64,000 nucleotides of DNA. It comes from Triops longicaudatus (Eukaryota > Arthropoda > Branchiopoda > Notostraca > Triopsidae). The notes below the pieces were generated by a model that was given only the letters and a program-made list of their open reading frames with translations, was not told the DNA's origin and ran no database searches. The stretch lies in the NCBI GenBank assembly GCA_022885665.1, contig JAGQDJ010000170.1:187696-251695 (forward strand), in the 5' to 3' direction. Positions 15,149 through 27,800 of this stretch are shown one piece after another (positions within the stretch are counted from its first letter, which is position 1; every line of letters begins with the position of its first letter). A program made the translations under genes and the position numbers.

Positions 15149-15665
15149 GCAAAGGGACACAACATTGTAGAAGGTTATTGGGTACTGGTATGGATCAGAA
15201 CTCGTGGGAAAATCAAAGAAACACATCACCCATCTCATCAAGTGTAAGTTTTATGGCCCACCTTTTTGCGACGTTTTTAAGCCATTATCTTTATTTGTAC
15301 CGTACCATCTGTTTTTTTTAGTTGCCAAGAATTGAAAAACGTCCCTGGAAAATGGGCAAAATCTCATTAAACTCGTTATCATTCTCATCATCCCGAGTTA
15401 GATCCCCTGCTTTTTGTAGAGTAGTAGATCCCCTTTTTCACGAGTAAAATAAAAAACGAGCTGTTGTACTACAGTGTTGTCTTTCTAGAATGACTTCAGA
15501 ATTCGAGTATCATTATACCGCAACGATTATGATGACCTAAAGGATGGCGAGAGAGGCAAGTTTTCCCACGTCCAGTACCGAAATAACACTTGGGAGGGCT
15601 CACTTGACTCCGACAACTCCATTACGCTCATTATGTCGCACACTAAGAGGTGTAATGTATTCTAA
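15149..15665 (+). CDS. Candidate two-exon fragment of an unrecognised gene
   Basis: Two segments join in frame. The first ends at 15,243 with a consensus GTAAGT donor and reads ...MDQNSWENQRNTSPISSS. The second starts at 15,489 after a pyrimidine-rich acceptor (GTCTTTCTAG), reads NDFRIRVSLYRNDYDD... and stops with TAA at 15,663-15,665 after 58 residues. The intron is in phase 0 on both sides. The second exon has a marked purine-N-pyrimidine codon bias (about 21 of 55 codons), much stronger than surrounding frames. The 5' boundary of the first exon is unclear: acceptors lie before 15,149, 15,131 and 15,086, and upstream exons were not settled. No domain is recognised. It may be part of a longer gene extending upstream to about 14.7 kb. 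Confidence 0.3.
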
Positions 15666-15669
15666 AAAA

Positions 15670-18600
15670 CGGGACGAGCTTTTGGGAGCTAAATTGCAAA
15701 GGTAGAAACCGCTTGACTTACCTTTCGCACTTAAATTATCGTGGCGTAGCACGTAATTAGGATAGTTTTTTCTTTTTTTTCCTTACGCAAACAAACGTCG
15801 GTATTGTTCGCGTTTTAATTAATATTTTTTCTTAGCATTTCATTTTTGTGTAATTTTAAGCTTCCAAGCCGGTATATGAAGTTTTTGAGTAATTCAAACA
15901 TTCCTTTTGGTTCACATGCACCTTGCAAAGTTAGTTCTTACGGATTATTAATAGAAAAGATATGAGTTAATTGTGAGCTGTAGATTAACAACACTGAATG
16001 ATGTATGCATTACCAGTTTAACCAATGTATAAATTATTTTACACAATACATTCCGTGTAAGAACTATTAGGACCCAAGTTTTTACAAAGCCGCTATGATG
16101 CTTCGTTGCACATAAGTGAGCACAAACTAAAATTTGTGGCACAAAAGTAAAAATCTAAACATACATTTAAAATTTTTACTTTGAAGAACGACAATGAGCG
16201 TCGTTAAGTGATTGTCAAATTACGGTGATTCGCGACAAGTTAAACCCAAATGAGTTTGAGCAAGGATGCTAACCTCACCAAAAATGAGTCGAATTACCTT
16301 TCTTAAGAGTTATAATTGTTGGGACAGAGAACGAAGATGCATCACTATGAGTTCTTCAACAGCTTGCAAACAGTAAAAATGGCACTACTAATATAATCAG
16401 GCCTACTTTCCATCCCTTAGTTGTTTTATACTCGCAAGAAAGTGTCGTTTCCACAGTTCCATAAAGTCAGAAAAACATTTAAGATTAATTTCACTGAGGA
16501 CAATTGGAAAGCGAAATTAATAAATTACTTGAACCTTTACTACTTCTACCATGAAGTGCAACGTTGAGTTTTCGCTCAGAGAGAACTTTCGGTTACTCAG
16601 GGCCAACTTACTGCGAAATTGAACAAAATTAACTTTGAGTTACTGTAGTAATGTGTAATTTCTTATTGTGTATAAGACTTCCAGAATATATCAAACTGCA
16701 CTTGCCAAAATTAGCGATTATCTACGCAAAATACTCCAATTTGCGCGATCTTATCAGAATGACACAGTTACTGTGCTTTACGTAAGTATTTCGCCCTAGG
16801 GAAAATCACACCATTAACGTAATCAACAACTTCGCAATGTAAGACCTTGACAGCCCCATTAGAAGAAAACGCAACAATGTAAGTCCAATTAAGCCTGACT
16901 GTTCTAAACATTGTCTATTCTTTACTTATTTTTCGTTTGGTCTACCTCTTCGCTTTTTCGTTGGTCTAGGTAAGGTGATTGGAATAGTTTACATACTAGT
17001 AAGTAAACAACAATGGATGAGTGAACAAAATCCTGGAAACACAGCAATTCGGAATCAGTGGCATCCACATCCTGCTTGGGCTATGAGCTATGCATTCGAA
17101 ATCAACTTGAAAGAGTAAGAAACTCAAGAAATAGACAACCTTCTACAACACAGTCCTCCCTTTCTTGAGATAAGCATCGCTCTTCTTCGTCTTCAAGCAT
17201 GCCAATGTTGTCGTGTCAACCAATTTGTCTTCTCCCGTTACGCCGATTTCTTGTACTGTAGCCCATCCACGTTCATGCAATACACCAGCGAAATTCTCCA
17301 CTTGTTTCACTTTTTTCTTCTACTTGTCCTAAGATCGTGTAAGGGAGAAGTTTGTATGCCGCGACCACGAAAACTTCCATGCAGCTCTAATAAATTTATA
17401 TGCTAATATCCCTTTCTTTCAAAGGGAGGTAGGGGAGGGGGGAGAAAAAAGCGCCTTAGTCTTTCGAAAAAGTCTGCCTGAGCACCCAGGAGAGTTTTTT
17501 TTCTTTCCTTCTTGAGCAGCCTAGAAAACAAAAAAGGGTTCTGAAGCAGCTTCTTCACATTTGCATAAGTTACTGCATTCGCCTTATGCGGAGTTGGTGG
17601 TCGTTTAGTTACAAGTTACAACTTGGGGGTTAATCGGGGCATTCATCGACAAGGCTTGGGTGCTCTCTGAGTTTACTTAAGTGCAAATATTTATTCCTTG
17701 ACGCCTGGCTGCGTTGAGTTGCTAAAGCTCCCAAATGAAAAACTTTTTCGAGCTTAGAAAAAACAGTTCAGGCTTTCAACATTTTATGCAAAACTCCGAG
17801 TGGCGTAACACGGTTGGGGAGGCGTCGTTTCTGTATCTCATTTGAAAAACGGACTCTCTTATAAAATGTAGAGAATAGAACGTTTTTGGGTGCGATACTT
17901 GATGAAATTCATGGTCTCAACCGTTTTGTTTCTAATGTAGATTAGCCTTCCAGTTTTTCGCCTGATTTTCCAACCGGCCAAGGTTTTTCTTTTTATTATA
18001 ATATTTTTTTTTTTTACATTTATCTTTTTCGGAAGAAACGTTAGAGCAACCATCGCTGTGGGTCTTTTCTCATGTTCGGTATCCTATTAGCAAGTCATTT
18101 AAACATGCCTTTTTTTTCTTTTTTGATTAACACAAAATTTTGTTCAAGCCACTTTGTAACTTACGCTGAAGCGAAGCAATTCTAAACAAAAATTAGTGAA
18201 AGGGAAAAAAAGCTCAAATGGCCAATTCCTCCGATAACACTGCTCTTCTTCAGCCCTTTAACTTCCTTGATAAATAGCATTTCAAGGCACGCTAAGCATA
18301 TATGGCCAAAGGTGAAAAGGTGAGCTTTCACCTCGTTTTAAACCCCTGCATCCTTCATTAGCTTCTATTTTTTGTAAAACGAGTGTCGAGTTCCTTTTGA
18401 ACGGTTGTTAGGAGGTTTAAAAACGAAAAATCACCAGCTAACTCTTTGGAAAGAAATAAAATTCAACCCCGAAATCAATATACTGCTAGTAAGTTTTCGG
18501 CTAGGTTCCGCCCCTCTTCATAAAATCTGTCGTGAAACAAATCGGTATGTGGTTATGCTCCCCACAAACTATCTTGCATCATAAAGCCAAGGACAGTTAG

Positions 18601-21600
18601 CTCGCATACACAAGCAGCACGAAAAAGAAGAAAAAAGAAGGGCATTTGTTTGGAATTTATAATTTGTGTTTCGGGGAATTCAACTGAAGTAATTCAAGCT
18701 TTGTTTCAAATTATGATTGGAGAGCAAGAAAAGGCGGAGAAGAAACCGTCACTAGTTTCGATACATCCTAATAACTCACGATACGAAATGGTTGGCGTGA
18801 TGCAGATTTATTGAGACGTGGTATGTAAAGTTTGGCATTTTCAAAAAAAAAAAAGGAAGCCAGGTGCCGACACACATGGTACAAAACTTGTAACCTCCCA
18901 GGCATACCAATGAACTATATACACTTGATAACGTAAAAAGGAGGAAACTCACACTTGTCCATCACAGCCTTCTTTGTCAATTTTTTATGAAAGTGAAAAC
19001 CGCAGAATAGGGGATTTTTTACAATTAATTTAAAAGGACGACCATAAATTCTTACTATTTAACCATTAAAAAATCTGCTCTTGATTAAACAAAATATCGT
19101 TAGGACGTTTTGGATAGTTAATTAATTCTGCAATCTTACGTTGAAATTTCATTATAAATTCCATGTCGTTTATTTAAGACTGAAAATATTCATTATTACA
19201 CAAACGTAATTTTGTTTGCTTAATCACATTTACACACGTTTAATATTGGTGCGAACAAAGAGAGAAGTTTACAACGTCAGTAGCAAAGTGTTTTTAGGGC
19301 ACTATAACAAGAGAATATTAGTTTTGTTTCAATATTGATTATTAATCGCCAATTTAACCTTTTTAAAGTATATTTTTGTTATTAAATAGCACAAATGTTT
19401 GAATGGGGTTTGAAATCTCGTGATTGTTGAAATATTTTATTTGCAAGTTCAGAAACCCCCGGAATGAAATATAACAAATATGACCATTAAAACGTAACTG
19501 TCTTGTCAAATTAATATTAAACTAAGTTCTGCAGTATTGAAGCTTAAGTGTTGACATTTCAGTTCAAAAGCTAGACACAGTTACAACAGTGAGATTCTCT
19601 ACGTAAACAACAAAGTAAGAATTAATGTATGAAAATAAATTTAGTTTCATAATGCACTGCCGCAAATGTTTGGCATAAAAAGTTCACATTCATAGAAAAT
19701 GATGGGGGAATTGAATTAAATTGTGAACTGAAAGATTAATCCACACGTACCATAGCAGCTACAGACGAAAATTTTTGCAGCTCTGAATTTCAAAACACAC
19801 CGAAGGACTTCATGGAGGAACTTTGTTGGTCTCCGCAAGCTTTCCGGAATCGAGGAGCGTATTTTCCCAATGCCAAAACCATGAACACTTCAAAGTCTAG
19901 GTAGTTGCGAAAACCTTCGTAATCTTAACAGAACATCGCAAAAATATTTAGTTTGCAAAAATTAATCGTCACGAACTCCAAAATTGTATCAACAAATCCT
20001 AAGGTAAGAATTCGTGGTCTGGAACAATGAAATTACTTTTTCGACAAAATACACATTAAGCAGCCTTATTTTCAAACTGATACTATAAAGGTTTTCGCTT
20101 ATTGATGTAACTAAACATGTAGCACGAAAATTAAAGTACAATTACTACTATAAAATTGTGGATATGAATTACATTTTAACATAATTATTCTTTTTAGTTA
20201 ACAACCATAAAATGCAATGAAGATTGCTTGGCCATTCACGTTCCCAACAGTGTTCCTCAACTAATTAATCGAACTCGTACTGTAGAAGAAGCCCAGTTTT
20301 AGGGTGGGCTGGCTTAATGAACAAGATAAAAAAAGATTGCATGATCCCAACCTAAAACAAAGGCAGCTCATTAAGCTTGTGCTCCATGAATCTCTATTTA
20401 AAATCGATGGACTAGCCGCGCTATCCATCTCGATCGTTGTACAAACACAGGTGTCTCTACTCATGCCTTCTTCTTATACATATCGATATCTTGATGGCCA
20501 TTTCTCTTCCTACTCAAACTTATTGATCATCATTACTCAAGGTGTCGATACTAACACCTGTTCGCCTTGCCAAATGTAACGGGCCTATTGCCGTCCAAAT
20601 AAGGAACAAGGAAAACCTACACACAACGAAAAAATAAAATCAAGACAACCTAACGAATATGCATAACGTAAGAACCCAGTTTAGTTACGGTCAAATGTCG
20701 TATGCAACTTGTCAAGGCAAGAATCGCTTTCCCGTACGGACCACCGGGACCAGGAAAGCAGGAGATTATGGAAAGAATTGGGTGGTCCTAGTCCTTCTAG
20801 TCGCTCTTTCAAGCACACCTCACTCCCCTGACTCCTTATAGTCTTGAAGCTTTTGTTTTCTTGCATGTTTAAGAAACTGGACCGCTTTTTAATGATAGCC
20901 TTTATAAAACTCAGAAAAATACCCTTGGGAAACTTTTGAACAAACGATTTCTTAGATAATCAGACAATTAATATACCGGATACAAGATTCAATTATGAGA
21001 CAACAAAAATGAAGACAACACTGATAATGACGTGGATGGTCTTCAACTTCATCATTTTCTTTGCATTCATAGCTGGTACAAAAATTAGTTTGAATACAAC
21101 TTGATTAGATTAATATTTGTACCCAAAAGCTGATCAGCCAACTTGAATAATTCTTGTTATTTTTGAAAGAGATAGTGAAACTTTTCTTTATTTTCTCGCA
21201 ACACTTGGTGAGTAGGAACTGTCTGGATTTGGACATGGAGCCAAATGTATGCAAATTGATCTTTCAGATACACTATACACGCAACTGCTCAACTCACCTG
21301 ACAACGTATGACGTCAGGTACGCTAATATTGCACACATACGTACGCCAGAGGAACTCTTAACAAGCGCAGAACTTTCTTTCCTAAAACAATTTGACCCAT
21401 CCTCGTTAATAAGCAAATTTTTATTTTATAGTCTTGTTTTCACTCTGTTTTCGCGTTTTTTCCATCTCCTTTCTATTTTGTACCCTTTAAATTATTTCAA
21501 TTCAATAAAAGACGTTTAAATTTTAACTAATTTTCTTAAAAATTATTTAATATGAATCATTACCCTTAAGGTTCAAGTACTACCCATCAACGTTTCTATT

Positions 21601-24600
21601 TTCTAAAATGGAGAATTATAATATTCGAAGCTTTTGAAAATATTAGTCATAGGAAAGCTATAAATCACCTCTCTAATATTTACTTAACAAACCACTATTT
21701 ACCATTCTTGCAAATCAAATCTTCTCCGAGCAGAAATCTAGAAAGAAAGAAGGCTATATTGTGTTGACTCTCTCGTAAGTTGAAAGCGTCACATAGTACA
21801 TGACAATTTGAATGAATTTGGATAAGTTGAAGAACTCGACATCCAAAGTGGTTTTACAAAAGTCATGAAAGGTCAAGCAGTGGGATTCAAGGATCTAGAC
21901 AAGGAAGCTGACGACTCGTAAGCACTTCCCGAAGCATGTAACAGCATTGTTGACAGGACCAAGTCGCCATTCCCAGCAGGGCATTGGAGAACACGTTGCT
22001 TGTGAGTATATGTACTATACTGTACTGTGGGTTCCTTTTCGTCCAAGTACTAATGTAAAATAAAATCAATGCCATAGTCGACTATTAGCGCATACGTCGC
22101 TCCTCGGGTCCTTATGCGAACTAACTCCACCAAAAAGGACTCATGTGTCACGACACTCTATGACCAATATCGTCCCTGTCCTTTTAAAAACCAATTTAGA
22201 TTCGGAATGTGTTATGCATGACTGAGAACTCGCCAAAAGGTCACTATGAAATGAAAAAGAGCCCCATTTCCATAACTTTTTGCTTAGTGTCAACCTCATG
22301 GGCCCCTTTTTTTTGCTTCCTCACTGTGGTCCCTCTTTTTCCAGAGAAAGGAAGTTGGGAACAGTACCAAAAAAAAGGAAAAAGAAACTAAGAAAGGCAC
22401 CTACAGCGGGTGTAACACAGAGCAGAGTCATTGAGCAATTCCTCACGCCAAATTAGCGAAAAAGCTGGTGTAACATACAAGTCTTGCTATTAACGAATCC
22501 CAAAACCTTGCAATGCCTTTCAGCTGTGCGTACACATGCAAGCAAGCTGTAACTAACCAGAAAAACTGGCTCCCAGGCAGAAGAAAACACCGTATGATCA
22601 CAAATTTATTACTTTGTCGCAATCAAAAGGGTTCTGTTCTTACAGAACAGCTAGTATTCGGCCCGTACTCCATGTTTTGAAACCATTCTTCACGCGTAAT
22701 ATACTTAGAAGTAGAGAAAAAGTGACACAAGACCACCAAGGACTTGCTGCAAGTCGAACCCACATAAATTAGCGATCCATTAGTCACTAAGTAATACAAG
22801 GGAATTCCGGACGTAAATCTAAGAAAAGAAATGTGGGTAAGAAAAAATTATTCACTAATAAACGAAACTACATTCGCAAGACCACGATTCCATCTGATTT
22901 AAGACTACTATTTTTGCTGTTCAACTTACGTGCTAGCACTATTTTTTTGGGGGGGGAAGGTATGGCACTTGTGTAATAAATTGAGCTGTCCTGTCATATT
23001 GTTTAATTACAATTTCTAGAGGAATATAAAAATAAGCGGGAAATAGTTTTCTGGGAAATAAAGAGTCCTTTATTTTTTAGAAGTTCTGATTTAGGAAACA
23101 AGGACAAGACTCGTACAAAAACGTGCAAAAGGGCTTTAAAAAGTTATAGAACAGTAATTACAACTTGAGAACCACAGCTGACGGGTTAATAAAGCTTCTC
23201 CAAACCTGGACATCTGTCGATCTGGAAAGTGAGGTGACATCCGTGGGGCCACCAAGCTTATCATATAATTCCTCGGCTTGAAATATTAAAAAAAGTCTTT
23301 ACCTGTAGCTGCTATTTCCGACGATAACTCGCAAATGAGTTGGCATAATCAAAAAAAAAAAAACCTTGCACTCGAACGTTCCTTAATTGAGCGCTGCCAA
23401 ACAACATCCAGATTCGGACCTTCTCTACATTCTTAATAGTTCGAATGCCATATGGCCTATTTTGAGTAGTTTTCACCTTGAGTCTTTCAACTCGAGCATC
23501 TATATAATCAGCGTAAAGCAAGTGACATTTACCTTAAGATCCACAGCCCTTACGCGTCATTGCAGACACTAGAGAACTGCAATTTAAGGCTCCGTGTATG
23601 CATAACATGGACTCGTTTTCAAAAAGACAAGGTGATGGTAGTACTGTAATCTTGGAACGCAATCAAGGGAAACTAGACGATTTTAACGCCTTTTCAGATA
23701 GTAAAACAACTTAGTGCCCTGTAAGGAAGTTCCTAGCGAGGCAATTTATGGAGGGAAATTTCGTCTCGTATGGCTTGCAAAACAAAAAAATAACGCGTTT
23801 TAATTATAATCTTACACAAGTATAATATTTGGACTAAATTATAATTCACATTCAGCCAAGTATCGACGTTCGCGAAAAGTACGTGTTCCTGAATTCTTTT
23901 ATTAACCCGAAACGTATCAAAGCTACACTTCAACCGTGACTTGAATGAAAACGTTTAAAACAATCAATATCCAGTTAATATGTACACAAAATTTACAGGG
24001 ACTACGAGATTCTGCTGTTTCTGATCCACGTTTTCAAAACAAAATGAGGTTCCGCGCTAATTTTCGTTGGTTATTTCTTGCTCTATGAAAAAGTATTGTG
24101 AAACGCATATGGTAACCTTTCATAGTTCTGTGTGTATACAAACCTTAAAAGGAGCACACAACCGATAAAACCGAATGGAAAACAAAACACTTCCCTGAAA
24201 GATCCCTGTGTGAAGTGGAACACGCGAAATCAATGGAAAGCAATACTTTGCCTTTTTTTATTTGGGCACTGCATTTCATGGAACAGTGTCAATCCTTTCA
24301 AGGAGAGTAAACAAGAGACAAAGCAATGGGCTGTATGCATTCTTGCGGAAAAAGCACGCTTTTCTTCCCTTTTCGGCTTGGCAACAGAAGCCAGGAGCGA
24401 ATGATTAGTTTGCCCGGCGAGCTTCCAGCTTTTCTGACGGTTGCAAATATGCAAAGCAGAGCCTTAACCGGAAGTTCTAAAGTTACGGGCCTCGAAAATG
24501 CGAAATGACACCTGTCTTTCTCTTGGCCAACAAAATTCCATATACGTGGAGCCCAAACGTGAGAGGGGACGGGCCACACATCTCCATACGCCGTCATAAA

Positions 24601-24770
24601 GCACCTTTTGCTGACTTTGGGGAGAGTCATAAAAAGCCCTTGTAAATGTGTAAGAAACTCGAGTGGTGAGTAGGACCATCCATAGAAAAAAAAATTAAAA
24701 GGAATTTGGAATTCCCTTTCTCGATTTTGCTCTGCGTGTGAGGACTCGCAAATTACTTGCAAGTGCGAAA
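15670..24770. other. Gene-free AT-rich stretch
   Basis: Many short frames occur on both strands, none with a recognisable family or convincing codon pattern. A frame of about 95 codons from an ATG at 21,235 overlaps an AATAAA near 21,505 but has fewer coding-type codons than expected by chance. No mobile-element proteins are seen. Confidence 0.5.
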
Positions 24771-24772
24771 AG

Positions 24773-24801
24773 CTCTCTCTTTCTCTCTCTCTCTTTCTCT
24801 C
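24773..24801. repeat. (CT)n-rich pyrimidine tract
   Basis: A short CT dinucleotide run with interspersed TT. It is a simple repeat with no visible associated gene. Confidence 0.85.
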
Positions 24802-27800
24802 AATCGACTGTCTGAAGTTATACCATCATTGAATACCCACCACGGCCATTACCTTACTCCTATGCTTAAATCACTTATAATTGCTGCATCTCGTTTCACT
24901 TTGACCGCACCGGGGCATGTAAACATTTAAGAACGTTCCACACTTTTCCATTTTATTTACCTGTGGGACTTTTGTTTTCAGTTTCTTTGAGGTACACTAC
25001 GCCAATGCAAATGGCATGCGATGGCCAATATGCAAAATTTAAATCCCTGTCTCCTCCACTCACTTTACGCTTATCAAAGTCACTGATCCGGTGCGACTGG
25101 TGCAATGAGCCAATGACATCACTCGTTTCGAGATGCGTGCCTGCGTCTAAGCGCCGAATTCTGACTTGAAGCTGGCTATGGGTGGGTGGGGGACTGAGGG
25201 CGAAAAGTTCCAGACTAATGAACCGTTAATTAATTTATGCCTTAAGGGCGGAGCGCTGGAGTTAAGAACTTTAATAGGCCAAACGAAGAAATTTCTAAAA
25301 AAAAGGAAACACAAGTAAGAAAAGTTATCGTTACGAATAAAAGGGGGCTGGACCCTTTTGCCGCATTTTGCCGCAAGGATGCGTAAATTGTGGCCCCCAA
25401 GTGCGGTCTCTGACAAGAAGCGCTTAGTAGACACTTGAACACGGGTCATAAATCCCACGTGCGATGCCGTAGAAAATTCACGGCATTGGCCCTTTTTCTT
25501 TAATTCTTCCTCTCCCCCATTCCGCCTCACACACACTCGACCCCCTTTTTCGGGATCTCGAATGTATGGATAGCTTATTTTTACTGCATTGCATGTTCTT
25601 AGTTTGTGTGTGTGTTGGGGGGGAGGGGGGCGGAACAGGATCCCTGAGACATGTGTGAATGTGCCTATAAACACTCTTTGCCAGACCTTGCCACATATAA
25701 AAATGTGCATAAAGTAAAGGAATAATTAAGTAAAGAACTAACTAAAAAAATTCTATGATAAAGGCAATGTTTATGGGACATTTCAGTATTTCGTTGCTTT
25801 TACTGTTATTTTATTGTATACAATTCTTCCTTTGAAATGAAATTTTGGCTGTTTTTTAAATAAGTGCCTTAATTTCATGGAAATATTGCAATTAAAAGGG
25901 GACGTCCAGTTAATGAAAGTTGTAACAAGGTCAACGAGAATTAGGAAGAGGGAAAAATTCAAAAGAGGTTTCGCACTCTGGTTCCGCTCCAGTCTACCAG
26001 CACCTTAGCTATTGTTCGCTAATTGGACATTCGTTACGCGGACGTAGGTCCGTGCGGTACTGGAGCTTTTGGTGCCGCCAGACAATAAATATACAGAAAA
26101 ATATAGAACTCGCCTTAAGGAGAAGCAATAACACAAAGCTTGCCAACGCAAATCTGCTACAGAACTTTTTAATTGGCCCAAAGCGCTGTTCTTCGTTGTC
26201 TACCTGTAAAACACGCTGCCGCAGCACGTCTCGTATACACCTACACGCATAAATTTCGTTTCCTACTTCTTCTTCCCTTAACAAAAAGGAAAAGAACCGT
26301 TTGGCAAGATGACCTCATGCTCCTAATGCTAAAGCGGTTAGAAAAATGTAAATAAAAACTGGCAAAAGAAACCAACAGGATAAAAAAAAAACTCTTAAAG
26401 CATTTGATCTAGGTAGACTTCTCAACTGCATAAAGCCCCAATCCCATTAAGCCATTGATTTTCAGTAATGAATGAAGGTCTCGCAGCCACATTACCCGCT
26501 TGAGGCACGTGGCTTTCGTTCTTTTATTTAAAATAAAAATCTTCTTATCTGCATGACCTGGAGAAGATCGAGCCTTCGTAGGTTAAAGATCTTTGAATCT
26601 CGATCTTTCACATCGGTCGTGAATTCTTCTTAAAAATGTGTGACTTAAGGAGCACTAGGATGAGTTGGCGATTTAGATCTTCGCCTCCTTAGAGAAGGAG
26701 TTTTGTCATTTCGCTCCTTCGCTCCATGAAACCCGGTACCAGATCCGGATCGCGACCTTTAACTTTTCTTTGTGTCTCTGCATATCAAATAAACATCAAT
26801 AAATGTTACTGTGTAGATTACAGATTTTACTACACCAAAAGTGTAAAGGAGCGAAAAAAACACGAGACAAGGATTTTAAGAGACCATTCGTATAAATATG
26901 TCATGGAGAAGCATTTGTGGGATTTAAATAACATGTTCTGGTCATTTTTGAGTATTCTGCATAGAACTTTTCAAGTTGTCCAGCCAATGTAAAGCAAGTA
27001 GGAGGTTTTTAGCGTAAGATTAAAAGTCTATTCCTGGTAAATTCTCTTGTATGGTGCAACGTGAAATAAGATGCGTGAGTTATGGGGAGCCAAATGATGA
27101 CGCCAATCAAGTAACAAGTCTGTTGGGAGGAATGGGGGGAAGAGTGTTGTAATACACAAAAAAAAATGGTGCGCATGCTGTATGAAACACAAAAGGCGCC
27201 AGACCTCACGGCATATTTTCTTTTATTTTATTTTCTTCCCTTCAAACTCTTTTTTAAAAAGGCTATTTGAATGCAAGTCCACATCTGTGTTCTAGAGCTC
27301 TTTGGAAATAAATGACTTGGCTTTTTTCCTCGGCTCCATAATAGCCACACCACCAGCCACAGTTGGTATAAGTTGCTTGTTATGGTCTGCCCTTCAATAT
27401 AATAATGCTCCATTGCCAAAGCCACAATTCATGGACTCGGTCAAGTATTTACCGGTCTTTACGGGCCAAACTCATTTTTTCTTCTTGCACAAAACACTTT
27501 GATTTTCCCATTGGCTTTCAATCTTTGCCCTGCTTCACCAACCTACAATTTATTTGTTTACTACCAAATTAAGAAATACCTGACTTTCATTAGTCTTGGT
27601 AATTGCTTGGACTAATGAAACTTTTCTGCAACAACACCTTACAACTGAGGAATTGGCTCTTTTTTTTTAATTTCTCTATAGATTTCTTCTTTAAAGTCAA
27701 ACATTTAAGCATTTAATGTAAAACTAGATACATTCACAGCAATTAAAATTGAAACGGCGCGCAAATATCTAGAACTGTTTATTTAAGTTTACAGAACTGA

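Noticed and set aside
16781..16790. Isolated consensus donors (for example 16,781, 18,489, 20,002)
   Set aside because: No open exon with a matching acceptor could be attached to them.
21235..21519. 95-codon frame overlapping an AATAAA
   Set aside because: Fewer coding-type codons than chance and no family.
24298..24762. 154-codon minus-strand frame
   Set aside because: No family, several competing frames over the same bases, length reachable by chance in 64 kb.
25147..25710. 187-codon ATG frame, longest single open frame of the window
   Set aside because: Translates simple G- and GT-rich sequence, overlaps frames in other registers, has no family or domain. At this length a chance frame is unlikely but possible in a GC-richer patch.
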